Below the pieces are notes generated by a model. That model was given only the letters and a program-made list of their open reading frames with translations, was not told the origin of the DNA and did no database searches. Positions 1 through 6,216 of a DNA stretch of 12,378 bases are shown piece after piece (positions within the stretch are counted from its first letter, which is position 1; each line of letters begins with the position of its first letter). The position numbers and the translations under genes are program-made. The DNA is from Nitrospirota bacterium (GTDB lineage Bacteria > Nitrospirota > Thermodesulfovibrionia > Thermodesulfovibrionales > JdFR-86): assembly GCA_030667205.1 (NCBI GenBank), contig DAOUWH010000017.1, positions 1 through 12,378 of the forward strand. The letters run 5' to 3'.

Positions 1-922
1 CTTCCTCCGCATCCACAGGGGTGAGGGTCTCGTCTACGTCCTCGAATTCCTCTTCCGCCTCGGATACCTCCTCAGCGCTCAGGGCGAACACTTCCTCTTC
101 GTCTTCTTTGGCGGCCTCTTCGGCGGAGAACACCTCGTCCACCGCCTCCTCTACGGCCGCTTCCGAAGGAAGCTCTTCGTCCACTTCCTCCCCTGCTGCC
201 TCTTCCACCACCTCAAGAGATGTAAGGTCGGCCTCCGCGAATTCCTCTTCCGCCTGGAACATCTCATTGTCGCTAAGGGCAAACAGTCCTTCCTCGTCTT
301 CTTCTGCCACTTCCACCGCTTCCACGGCCTCTTCAAGCGCAATGGCTTCCTCTTCGGTACGCTCGGACACTTCCTCATCGCCCGTGGCTAACAATTCCTC
401 GGGGACCTCTTCGACCGGCTCCGCTTCGGCCACCGCCTCTTCGGCTTCAAAGGCCTCTTCTGCCGGAAATGCCTCGGCCACCGCCTCTTCGGCCTCTAAA
501 ACCTCTTCCGTTGGAGGAGGGGCGGGGTGGGCGTTGGCAAGCTCCAACAGTATGCCCTGGGCCTCTTCGTCCATGGGGTTAAGCTTCAGCACCTTCCTGT
601 ACTTCTCGATGGCCTCATCGCGCTCTCCGAGCTCCTTATAAATATCGGCGAGTTTTCTATGGGCAAGAAGGTTGTCCGGGACGGCCGCTACTACCTTCTC
701 GAACTCGGCCTTCGACTCGGCGTACATACCCCTCTCGAAGTAGACCTTGCCCAGCGCGACTACCGCGCTTGTATACTTGGGCTGCCGCTCGATACCTGCC
801 AGCAGAACACCTGTGGCCTCATCGAGCATGCCGGCCTTCCTGTATTCCTCGGCAAGGGGCAAGAAGAGCCTGGATGCGGGATCTTTTTCGACTTTCTCTT
901 TGAGTTCTTCGATTCTATCCAT
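1..922 (-). CDS. TPR protein with long acidic, internally repeated C-terminal region (3' end cut by window edge)
   Basis: Read on the minus strand from the ATG at 922-920, an open frame of 307 codons runs off the window at base 1, so the C-terminus is missing. Residues about 1-130 look like tetratricopeptide repeats: helical pairs such as 'SRLFLPLAEEYRKAGMLDEA', 'AVVALGKVYFERGMYAESK' and 'AHRKLADIYKELGERDEA' end with the typical 'KVLKLNPMDEEA'. TPR arrays bind other proteins. After a Pro-rich link (134-137), residues 138-307 are extremely rich in Glu and Ala, with a 16-residue tandem repeat (138-153, 154-169) and a duplicated 'DEE..FALS..E...AEEEF...D' motif (209-232, 274-297). No signal peptide or membrane segment is visible, so it is probably cytoplasmic. 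It starts 44 nt after the coaBC stop, with no good promoter or ribosome-binding site close by, and probably belongs to that operon. The partner and function are unknown. Confidence 0.85.
   Translation of the reverse strand, partial: MDRIEELKEKVEKDPASRLFLPLAEEYRKAGMLDEATGVLLAGIERQPKYTSAVVALGKVYFERGMYAESKAEFEKVVAAVPDNLLAHRKLADIYKELGERDEAIEKYRKVLKLNPMDEEAQGILLELANAHPAPPPTEEVLEAEEAVAEAFPAEEAFEAEEAVAEAEPVEEVPEELLATGDEEVSERTEEEAIALEEAVEAVEVAEEDEEGLFALSDNEMFQAEEEFAEADLTSLEVVEEAAGEEVDEELPSEAAVEEAVDEVFSAEEAAKEDEEEVFALSAEEVSEAEEEFEDVDETLTPVDAEE
426..493 (-). repeat. Direct repeat, period 48 bp, inside the TPR gene
   Basis: The 20-base string TCGGCCACCGCCTCTTCGGC occurs at 426-445 and again at 474-493 (plus-strand sense). 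The 48-bp spacing equals 16 codons and underlies the 16-residue acidic tandem repeat at residues 138-169. Such identical in-frame repeats are prone to slippage, so copy number may vary between strains (inference). Confidence 0.8.
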
Positions 923-966
923 AAGGGACTAAACCTATGTAATTTTTTACCAAAACCCCCTAAATG

Positions 967-2151
967 TCAAGCCCACGACTCCGCTACCCTGTCCAGTATA
1001 ACCTCTGATACCTCGTCCTTCGAAAGGATCGGGTACTCCGTGGAGCCCTTTTTGTCGATGACAACGACCCTGTTGGTTTCGGCGCCGAACCCGGAGCCTT
1101 TCCGGGTTATGTCGTTAAATACGATGAAGTCGGCCCCTTTTTCCCTGAGCTTTTCCCTGGCCCTCTTGAGGTTTTCGCCTGCCTCAGCCGCGAACCCCAC
1201 TATGAGGGGCTTCCTCCTCTTTGAGCCTATCTCTTTAAGTATGTCTGGGGCCTTCTTGAGCTTGAGAGTATTTACCTTCGACTTATCTATCTTGCCCTTG
1301 CTTCTGGTCGCGGGTGAGAAGTCTCCGACAGCGGCGGCCATGATGAGCGCGTGGGAGCCCCTCAGGTGCTTGAGCACCGAGTCCCTCATCTCAGCGGCAG
1401 TCTCGACCTTTAAAAACTTCACACCATGGGGCGGCTCCAGCGAGGTGGGGCCGCTTATGAGCGTGACCGCCGCGCCCCTTCGCCTTGCGGCCCTGGCCAG
1501 GGCGTAACCCATCTTGCCTGTTGAGGGGTTCGAGATAAACCTCACGGCGTCCATGTACTCCCTCGTAGGGCCGGCGGTGACGACGATCTTTCTGCCCGCG
1601 AGGTCCTGGGGGCCAAGGGCATCGACTGCGGCCTCTACTATTTTTTCTATTGAGGCCATCCTGCCCATGCCTTCCTCGCCGCAGGCGAGCTTCCCCGTCT
1701 CGGGCGGGACTTCCACGACACCAAGAGATTTTTTAAGGTAGCCGAGGTTCTTCTGGAGCACGGGGTTTTCGTACATCCGCCAGTTCATCGCGGGCGCGAT
1801 GATCACCGTGCCCCTGAAGGCCATGAGCAGGGTGCTTAAAAGGTCGTCGGCAATACCCGAAGCGAATTTCCCTATAAGGTTTGCCGTAGCGGGGGCCAGG
1901 AGCATGAGGTCCGCCTCGCGGGCAAGCGCTATGTGGGCCATTGGCTCATCGAAGAGCCCGCGGAAGACCTTGCCCCCGGATGCGATCTCAAGTGTAAGCG
2001 GGGTTACAAAATGACTGGAGGCATCGGTCATTACCACGCTGACTGATGCCCCCTCTTCTTTTAAAGCCTTTATCAGGTCCGGCGCCTTGTAGGCCGCCAC
2101 ACTGCCAGTTATGCCGAGAAGGACCTTTTTATCCTTTAGGCTTGTCTTCAC
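967..2151 (-). CDS. coaBC: Bifunctional phosphopantothenoylcysteine decarboxylase / phosphopantothenate-cysteine ligase
   Basis: CoaBC (Dfp) carries out two successive steps of coenzyme A synthesis: it joins 4'-phosphopantothenate to cysteine (CoaB) and then decarboxylates the product to 4'-phosphopantetheine (CoaC, FMN-dependent). The N-terminal CoaC half (about 1-180) shows the flavin-binding start 'GITGSVAAYKA' (13-23), active-site His73 in 'MAHIALAREAD', the 'PAMNWRMYENP' motif (120-130) with Asn123, and the substrate clamp 'GKLACGEEGMGRM' (153-165) with Cys157. The CoaB half (about 188-394) shows 'VTAGPTREYMDAVRFISNPSTGKMG' features with Asn208, 'AAVGDFSP' (274-281) and Lys299/300 before 'APDIL'. 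The length of 394 aa is normal for the fused form. The start is GTG (2151-2149), preceded by a purine-rich AGGAACAGG. The gene overlaps rpoZ by 23 bases, which suggests translational coupling. The stop is TGA at 969-967. Confidence 0.97.
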   Translation of the reverse strand: MKTSLKDKKVLLGITGSVAAYKAPDLIKALKEEGASVSVVMTDASSHFVTPLTLEIASGGKVFRGLFDEPMAHIALAREADLMLLAPATANLIGKFASGIADDLLSTLLMAFRGTVIIAPAMNWRMYENPVLQKNLGYLKKSLGVVEVPPETGKLACGEEGMGRMASIEKIVEAAVDALGPQDLAGRKIVVTAGPTREYMDAVRFISNPSTGKMGYALARAARRRGAAVTLISGPTSLEPPHGVKFLKVETAAEMRDSVLKHLRGSHALIMAAAVGDFSPATRSKGKIDKSKVNTLKLKKAPDILKEIGSKRRKPLIVGFAAEAGENLKRAREKLREKGADFIVFNDITRKGSGFGAETNRVVVIDKKGSTEYPILSKDEVSEVILDRVAESWA

Positions 2152-2536
2152 CCTGTTCCTGTTTTTCGCTGAAAAGCTCTTCCAGGGACTGGCGGTCGGT
2201 GCCCTCCTTCTCGTGCAGGTAGACGCGGAGGTCCTTTTCGAGCTCCGAGAGGTCTTCGGGCTGTGCCATCCTCCTCTTTTCCTCGAGGAAGCGCTTGTAG
2301 TCGAACTTCTTGGACTCCTCTATCTGAGCCCTTGCCTCTTCGCCCACCGAGAAATCAAGCCTGTTCTCTATGGCCTCCTCCAGAGCGATCATCGGGGCCT
2401 TTCTGTACTTCGTATCGGCCTTGGGCTTTGCGCCGAATGCCAGCTCCCGCGCCCTCTGCGCGGCTATCACCACAAGCCTGAAGTGGCTGTCCATCTTGTC
2501 CTTGTCCGGCTCAACGGGGAGAGAACTAATATCCAT
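2129..2536 (-). CDS. rpoZ: DNA-directed RNA polymerase omega subunit, with extended charged C-terminus
   Basis: This 135-aa protein has an omega-type core: 'DSHFRLVVIAAQRARELAFGA' (starting near residue 16) followed by 'KYRKAPMIALEEAIENRLDF' (44-63). Omega helps assemble and stabilise the beta' subunit of RNA polymerase. Residues 64-135 form a highly charged, probably helical tail; typical omega subunits are about 70-90 aa (E. coli 91). The start is the ATG at 2536-2534 rather than the TTG just before it, because AGGAGG lies 7 nt upstream of the ATG and the gmk stop codon overlaps the ATG by one base (TGATG). The position between gmk and coaBC is the conserved place for rpoZ in many bacteria, which supports the call. 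The sequence alone would be a moderate match. Confidence 0.85.
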   Translation of the reverse strand: MDISSLPVEPDKDKMDSHFRLVVIAAQRARELAFGAKPKADTKYRKAPMIALEEAIENRLDFSVGEEARAQIEESKKFDYKRFLEEKRRMAQPEDLSELEKDLRVYLHEKEGTDRQSLEELFSEKQEQGEDKPKG

Positions 2537-3162
2537 CAACCTTCCTCCTGCTTACGAAAATTCCTCTTGACCCACCCCGGGTCGACGCGCCCTGAATCAA
2601 GCCTCCTTGCGATAACTACCGCCTCAAGCTCCTTGAGCGCCTCTTCGAAGATATTGTTTACTATAACATAATTATAATGTACGTAGTCCTGTATTTCATT
2701 ACCGGCCTTTTCAAGCCGGCGCTTGATCTCCCCCGGAGAGTCGCTCATCCTGCTCCGGAGCCTCTCGGCGAGTGCCTCCATCGAGGGGGGCAGGACGAAT
2801 ACATAAACCCCGTCTTGCAAAGACTCCCTGAGCTGGCGCGCTCCCTGGACGTCCACGTCGAGGATTATGTCCATGCCCTTCTCAAGCATGTCGTCGAGCC
2901 TGCTTTTTGAGGTCCCGTATAGGTTGCCGTGCACCTCCGCCCACTCGGCGAACTGTCCTTCGTCGGCCATCCTGCGGAAGTCGGTCTCGCTGATGAAGGA
3001 ATAGTCCCTGTCGCTTACCTCGCCAGGCCTCGGGGCCCTTGTTGTATAAGAGACCGAATGCGTAATGTCCGGCAATATGGATATGAGCTTCCGGCACAAC
3101 GTGGTCTTGCCCGCCCCCGATGGGGCGGAGACCACGAAGAGGTCACCCCTGTGCTTTCCCAC
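2536..3162 (-). CDS. gmk: Guanylate kinase
   Basis: Guanylate kinase phosphorylates GMP (or dGMP) to GDP with ATP, in the cytoplasm, in purine nucleotide salvage and supply. The 208-aa protein is full length for the family. It has the P-loop 'APSGAGKTT' (13-21), the GMP-binding segment 'SYTTRAPRPGEVSDRDYSFI', 'EVHGNLYGTS' (the family's E-hGNhYGT motif), 'ILDVDVQGARQLR' and the lid-region arginines 'RLRSR...IKRRL'. The start is GTG (3162-3160), preceded by AGGGG at suitable spacing. It overlaps the end of remA by 20 bases and shares one base with rpoZ. In this conserved operon order, gmk follows remA as in Bacillus subtilis. Confidence 0.97.
   Translation of the reverse strand: MGKHRGDLFVVSAPSGAGKTTLCRKLISILPDITHSVSYTTRAPRPGEVSDRDYSFISETDFRRMADEGQFAEWAEVHGNLYGTSKSRLDDMLEKGMDIILDVDVQGARQLRESLQDGVYVFVLPPSMEALAERLRSRMSDSPGEIKRRLEKAGNEIQDYVHYNYVIVNNIFEEALKELEAVVIARRLDSGRVDPGWVKRNFRKQEEG
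2544..2549 (-). promoter_or_regulatory. Shine-Dalgarno site of rpoZ, within the end of gmk
   Basis: A perfect AGGAGG on the minus strand lies 7 nt before the rpoZ ATG and is encoded inside the last codons of gmk. It decides the ATG at 2536 over the adjacent TTG. It also shows that the organism does use Shine-Dalgarno pairing inside operons, in contrast to its first genes. Confidence 0.8.
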
Positions 3163-3430
3163 TTTCGCGCCCCTTCCCCTCTGAGAATTTCGCGGCTATC
3201 GTCTCGGGTTGCATAGCGCTCAGGATTATGTGGCCGCTGTCGGTTACGATTATCGAGCGTGTACGCCTGCCCTCGGTAGCGTCAATAAGCCTCCCGCCGC
3301 TCCGGGCCTCGTCCTTGAGCCTCTTCATCGGGGCCGAGCCGGGCGAGACAACGGCCACGACCCGCGAGGCCAGCACCACGTTGCCAAACCCTATGTTTAT
3401 CAATGCAGGACTTAAATCACCCCTTCGCAT
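3143..3430 (-). CDS. remA: RemA-family (DUF370) small DNA-binding regulator
   Basis: The 95-aa protein closely follows the RemA/DUF370 pattern: 'LINIGFGNVVLASRVVAVVSPGSAPMKRL', then 'LIDATEGRRTRSIIVTDSGHIILSAMQPETIAAKF'. In B. subtilis, RemA is a DNA-binding activator of biofilm matrix genes and osmoprotection genes. Outside Firmicutes its targets are mostly unknown, so the family call is firm but the role here is open. The ATG start has a GGGGGAG sequence just upstream. It lies 18 nt after yicC and overlaps gmk by 20 bases, so it is expressed with the yicC operon. Confidence 0.92.
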   Translation of the reverse strand: MRRGDLSPALINIGFGNVVLASRVVAVVSPGSAPMKRLKDEARSGGRLIDATEGRRTRSIIVTDSGHIILSAMQPETIAAKFSEGKGRESGKAQG

Positions 3431-3448
3431 GGCTCCCCCTGCCGCTTG

Positions 3449-4297
3449 CTACTGGATATTCTGGGCCTGTTCCCTGGCCTTTTCTATCTCGGTCTTCATC
3501 TCTATGACGATACTGGATATCCCGTAATCGTCGGTCTTCGAGGCGATGGTGTTGGCCTCCCTGTTGAGTTCCTGAAGCAGGAAGTCCAGCTTCCTGCCTA
3601 CCGTACCCCCGTCTTTGAGAATCTGCCTCATGTGCTCTGTGTGGTTTTTGAGCCTCGTGAACTCCTCGGTGATGTCGGCCTTCTCGGCCATGCTGGCGGC
3701 CTCCTGCATTAGCTTCGTGTCGTCGCAATCCCTGTCGGAGAGCAGGTCCCTGAGCCTTTCGAAAAATTTCTCCTTTGCGGCCTTCATGGCACCGGGGGCG
3801 AGGGACATGATGCGGCCGTTCAGTTCCTCAAGCGCCCTGGCCCTGCCGTCTATCTCGGCCGTGATGGCCTCGCCTTCCCTGAGCCTCATCTCCTCAAGCC
3901 CGGCCACCGCATCCTCGAACGCCCCGATGAGGGCCTTCTCGTCGTAGGCGACCTCTTCCTCTATGAAGGTGTCCTTCCAGTGAAGGAGCATATCCATGTC
4001 CACCTCGCCGGACACGGAAAGCCCCATCTTAAGGCTGCTTAGGGCGTCCACCACTTCCCTTGCCAGTTCGATGTTGGGCTTGAGCTTGAACTCCCCGGCC
4101 CCGGCCGCCGAGACGTAGACGTCGAACTTCCCCCTCTCGAACTTCTTCCGGAGGATCTCCCTGAGCGGCATCTCGTGCCTGCTCAGCACCGGGGGCATCC
4201 TCATGATTACGTCCATGAACCGGTGGTTTAAGGAGCGCACCTCGACCCTGAAACCTCCCCGTTCGGCCGAACCGAATCCTGTCATGCCCTGAACCAT
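3449..4297 (-). CDS. yicC: YicC-family endoribonuclease-like protein
   Basis: The 282-aa protein has the hallmark N-terminus 'MTGFGSAE' (from residue 5) followed by 'VEVRSLNHRFMDVIMRMP'. It also has the conserved C-terminal DUF1732 region 'KLMQEAASMAEKADITEEFTRLKNH...GRKLDFLLQELNREANTIASK' and ends 'MKTEIEKAREQAQNIQ'. E. coli YicC is reported to be a ribonuclease acting on small RNAs; the family's exact substrates here are unknown. It is the first gene of the yicC-remA-gmk-rpoZ-coaBC-TPR operon. The ATG at 4297 was chosen because the family normally has about four residues before 'MTGFG'. No Shine-Dalgarno is present, and the predicted transcription start falls on the A of this ATG. Confidence 0.93.
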   Translation of the reverse strand: MVQGMTGFGSAERGGFRVEVRSLNHRFMDVIMRMPPVLSRHEMPLREILRKKFERGKFDVYVSAAGAGEFKLKPNIELAREVVDALSSLKMGLSVSGEVDMDMLLHWKDTFIEEEVAYDEKALIGAFEDAVAGLEEMRLREGEAITAEIDGRARALEELNGRIMSLAPGAMKAAKEKFFERLRDLLSDRDCDDTKLMQEAASMAEKADITEEFTRLKNHTEHMRQILKDGGTVGRKLDFLLQELNREANTIASKTDDYGISSIVIEMKTEIEKAREQAQNIQ

Positions 4298-4303
4298 CCA
4301 TAA

Positions 4304-4332
4304 AATATAGACCAGACGGGGAATTTAGTCAA
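4304..4332 (-). promoter_or_regulatory. Predicted sigma70 promoter of yicC, giving a leaderless mRNA
   Basis: On the minus strand a -35 TTGACT (4332-4327) is followed after exactly 17 bp by a -10 TATATT (4309-4304). The end of the -10 is 6 nt from the yicC ATG, so the usual +1 coincides with its A (4297). The -35 lies 20 bp beyond the bioD stop, so yicC has its own promoter. Confidence 0.75.
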
Positions 4333-4352
4333 ATTGCGGAGGCTCAAGGACA

Positions 4353-5057
4353 CTAAAGGTATTTTCTAAGCAGCCCCATATCGAGGTTTTCACTGGCAGC
4401 GCCCTCCAGGGAAGCGATATCAAGCCCCTCAAGATAGGGCATCACCCCCATAACGGGCACGGGCGAGAGTCTTTTAATCGCATCGGGATTCGTTTGCTCG
4501 GCAAGCGAGCCTTCCGGGGAGTGCGAGTAATTAAGTACTATCCCCGCCACCTCCAGCCCCGCCCTCAGGGCATGGTCCACCGTAAGGAGCGTGTGGTTTA
4601 TCGTGCCGAGCACGGGCGAGGCCACGACAACCAGAGGGAGGCCGAGCTCGGAGGCGAGATGCGCCACAAGGTAGTCTTCTTTTATTGGAACCATCATCCC
4701 GCCGATGCCCTCGACCACCAGGGCATCGTATTTTTCGGAAAGCTGACGGAACTTTTCAATTAAATATCCAGTGTCGATGCCGGTGCCAGCCCTCTCAGCC
4801 GCCACCCAGGGGGCAAGGGGCTCCTCGAAACGATATGGCGTTATGTCCTCTATCGGCTCATCTACTTCGGAGATTTTCTTGAGAAAGAGTCCGTCGGACG
4901 GTACTAAGGAGTCTCCCTCGCGGGCGCAACCCGACTCCACGGGCTTCATCCCGCAGACGCTCAGCCCCTCGCGCCTGATGGCACGAATGAGGGCCCCCGC
5001 GACCACGGTCTTTCCCACCCCGGTGTCGGTAGCCGTTATGAAGAAACCCTTAGCCAT
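4353..5057 (-). CDS. bioD: ATP-dependent dethiobiotin synthetase
   Basis: BioD closes the ureido ring of dethiobiotin from 7,8-diaminononanoate, CO2 and ATP, the next-to-last step of biotin synthesis. The 234-aa protein has the P-loop variant 'TATDTGVGKT' (8-17), 'MKPVESG' (37-43) with the substrate-binding Lys38, 'VVEGIGGMMVPI' (114-125) and 'LGTINHTLLTVDHAL', which carries the conserved N-T motif. The length is normal. No bioA, bioB or bioF lies in the window. The gene stands alone between the palindrome-rich gap and yicC, downstream of a fabG-like gene on the same strand. An AGGA occurs 3 nt before the ATG but would be only partly inside the predicted transcript. Confidence 0.95.
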   Translation of the reverse strand: MAKGFFITATDTGVGKTVVAGALIRAIRREGLSVCGMKPVESGCAREGDSLVPSDGLFLKKISEVDEPIEDITPYRFEEPLAPWVAAERAGTGIDTGYLIEKFRQLSEKYDALVVEGIGGMMVPIKEDYLVAHLASELGLPLVVVASPVLGTINHTLLTVDHALRAGLEVAGIVLNYSHSPEGSLAEQTNPDAIKRLSPVPVMGVMPYLEGLDIASLEGAASENLDMGLLRKYL

Positions 5058-5066
5058 GTGTCCTGT

Positions 5067-5075
5067 ATTTTATCA
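5067..5075 (-). promoter_or_regulatory. Predicted extended -10 promoter of bioD
   Basis: The minus strand reads TGATAAAAT: a TGn extension plus TAAAAT (5/6 of TATAAT). Its end is 9 nt before the bioD ATG, so the transcript would begin about 3 nt ahead of it. No convincing -35 is present. Confidence 0.5.
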
Positions 5076-5161
5076 GATATAATGAAAGCCCTTTCAGTCT
5101 GAGAAATTTAGAAAGAACCCATCAGAAAATTTCAGTGTAGCGAGGGAGGCCGCAGGGTTAA

Positions 5162-5209
5162 AAGCTAATTCGTGTCGGAGACCCCTTTTAAGGGGGCGTG
5201 AATTAGCTT
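5162..5209. repeat. Nested inverted repeat in the bioD-fabG gap
   Basis: Outer arms AAGCTAATTC (5162-5171) and GAATTAGCTT (5200-5209) are perfectly complementary over 10 bp. Inside lies a second hairpin, CCCCTT-TT-AAGGGG (5182-5195). The flanks (around 5148-5157 and 5211-5219) are imperfectly complementary, extending the structure. This does not look like a simple terminator, as no T-run follows either side. A reiterated intergenic element or a cruciform-forming site is possible. Confidence 0.65.
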
Positions 5210-5231
5210 ACCGCAGGCCGACCGGAGCGGA

Positions 5232-5264
5232 GCGCCCGGAAACTTTCGCAGGGCGCCCTTTTTT
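5232..5264 (+). terminator. Rho-independent-like hairpin on the plus strand, between minus-strand genes
   Basis: GCGCCC (5232-5237) pairs with GGGCGC (5251-5256), followed by CC and six T (5259-5264). The shape is that of an intrinsic terminator for plus-strand transcription, yet no plus-strand gene lies upstream, since bioD and fabG are both minus. It could stop antisense transcription or simply be part of the repeat element here. Confidence 0.4.
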
Positions 5265-5295
5265 GGCAACTTTTTTGGGCGAGCAAAAAAGTGCC
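5265..5295. repeat. A/T-tract inverted repeat
   Basis: CTTTTTTG (5270-5277) and CAAAAAAG (5284-5291) form an 8-bp stem with a 6-nt loop. Across a one-base bulge it is extended by GGCA (5265-5268) and TGCC (5292-5295). The CTTTTTTGG word also occurs 12 bp earlier (5258-5266), so alternative pairings are possible. Function unknown. Confidence 0.55.
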
Positions 5296-5353
5296 GGGGT
5301 ATGGGGCAGAACCCCAACTCTTTTGTGTAATGAGCTCATCAGCCTCTACATTG

Positions 5354-5387
5354 TTCCTGGATTCCCGCTTCCGCGGGAATCCAGGAA
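5354..5387. repeat. Perfect 15-bp-arm inverted repeat just after fabG
   Basis: TTCCTGGATTCCCGC (5354-5368) and its exact complement (5373-5387) are separated by a 4-base loop, TTCC. The hairpin begins 10 bp after the fabG stop. No T-run follows on the minus strand, so if it acts at the 3' end of fabG mRNA it would more likely protect or define the end than terminate. The word 'GGATTCCCGC..GCGGGAATCC' resembles dispersed intergenic palindromes common in bacterial genomes (from memory, not searched). Confidence 0.85.
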
Positions 5388-5397
5388 TTAGACAGCC

Positions 5398-6105
5398 TCA
5401 CACCCTTGAATCAATAGTGAAGACCTGCCCGGTAACGCTCGTGGTACCCACAAGCCACGAAATGAAGCCCGTCACTTCTTTCGGGTCAGAAAGTTTTCCA
5501 ATGATGCTTTTCCCCCTCGCCATATCCATTGCGGCAGGGCTGGCCCTGCCCATGTCCGTAGGCATGTAGCCCGGAAGCACCGCGTTTACCCGGATATTAT
5601 ATTCCGAAAGCTCGCGGGCCGCCGAGACGGTAAGCCCCAGAATCGCGGCCTTCGACGCGCTGTACGCAGCCTGCCCCGCTTTACCCCTCGTGCCGGATAT
5701 GGATGAGATATTTATTATATGCCCGCCGCCTGACTCCTTAATCAGCGGAGCGAAAGCCCTAATGGTATTAAAGCATCCCTTAAGGTTAGTACCTATAACC
5801 CGGTCCCAGTCCTCCTCTTTGAGCTTGACGAGGAATGCATCAGCAGTAACCCCGGCGTTGTTTATGAGGACGTCGAGCCGTCCCCATTTCTTCTTAATCT
5901 CGGAGGCCATCCTGACTACTGAGGCGGAATCCGAGACATCGGCCTTAAGAGACAAGGCCTCGCCCATAGACTTCAGGACAGCTTCGGCCTCTTTGTTGGA
6001 CTTGAGATAATTGATGGCTACCCTGAAGCCTTCGGAAGCCAGCGCAAGGGCCAGGGCCCTGCCAAGCCCCCTTGAGCCTCCGGTAATCAATGCACAGCGT
6101 TGCAT
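5398..6105 (-). CDS. Short-chain dehydrogenase/reductase, FabG-like (3-oxoacyl-ACP reductase family)
   Basis: The 235-aa protein is a classical SDR: Rossmann motif 'TGGSRGLG' (8-15), 'NNAG' (82-85), Asn107 in 'GTNLKG', catalytic Ser135 in 'INISSISG', and Tyr148/Lys152 in 'YSASK'. It resembles FabG, which reduces 3-oxoacyl-ACP with NADPH in fatty acid elongation, and is near FabG length. SDR substrates cannot be fixed from sequence, so acetoacetyl-CoA or another carbonyl substrate remains possible. It lies upstream of bioD on the same strand. Some bacteria keep dedicated fatty-acid enzymes with biotin genes for the pimeloyl chain, but the 340-bp gap makes that link weak here. The ATG lacks a Shine-Dalgarno and sits 5 nt after a perfect TATAAT. 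It is divergent from the TrmB-type regulator. Confidence 0.85.
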   Translation of the reverse strand: MQRCALITGGSRGLGRALALALASEGFRVAINYLKSNKEAEAVLKSMGEALSLKADVSDSASVVRMASEIKKKWGRLDVLINNAGVTADAFLVKLKEEDWDRVIGTNLKGCFNTIRAFAPLIKESGGGHIINISSISGTRGKAGQAAYSASKAAILGLTVSAARELSEYNIRVNAVLPGYMPTDMGRASPAAMDMARGKSIIGKLSDPKEVTGFISWLVGTTSVTGQVFTIDSRV

Positions 6106-6110
6106 CGCAT

Positions 6111-6119
6111 ATTATAGCA
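6111..6119 (-). promoter_or_regulatory. Predicted extended -10 promoter of the fabG-like gene, leaderless
   Basis: The minus strand reads TGCTATAAT, an ideal extended -10, with no good -35 at 16-18 bp. The hexamer ends 5 nt before the ATG, so the transcript should start at or next to the start codon. The same nine bases precede the ABC ATPase gene (8473-8481). Confidence 0.7.
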
Positions 6120-6187
6120 GCCCTGCGGCTTGCGCTGAGGGCAAACGCCAAGACATTAAAATATCGACAATTTAATCCATTTTTTCC

Positions 6188-6216
6188 TTGACATCGTTGA
6201 TTTTATTAGGTATATT
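6188..6216 (+). promoter_or_regulatory. Predicted sigma70 promoter of the TrmB-family gene
   Basis: A consensus -35 TTGACA (6188-6193) is followed by a 17-bp spacer and a -10 TATATT (6211-6216). The predicted +1 is near 6223 and the ATG is at 6227, leaving about 4 nt of leader. The AT-rich stretch upstream (6155-6187, with ATTAAA...TTTAAT arms at 6155-6160 and 6171-6176) could act as an UP element. Confidence 0.75.

Noticed and set aside
21..641. Serine-rich 206-aa open frame on the plus strand
   Set aside because: It is the antisense reading of the Glu/Ala-rich tail of the TPR gene (GAG/GAA codons read as Ser codons); the low-complexity composition has no other support.
527..1507. 326-aa plus-strand open frame
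   Set aside because: It spans the ends of two well-supported minus-strand genes (coaBC and TPR) and shows no recognisable domain.
2537..2539. TTG as the rpoZ start
   Set aside because: The adjacent ATG has ideal spacing (7 nt) from AGGAGG and a TGATG overlap with gmk.
5058..5397. BirA (biotin repressor) operator near bioD or fabG
   Set aside because: No match to the TTGT(A)AACC-N-GGTT(T)ACAA type palindrome was seen around either promoter.
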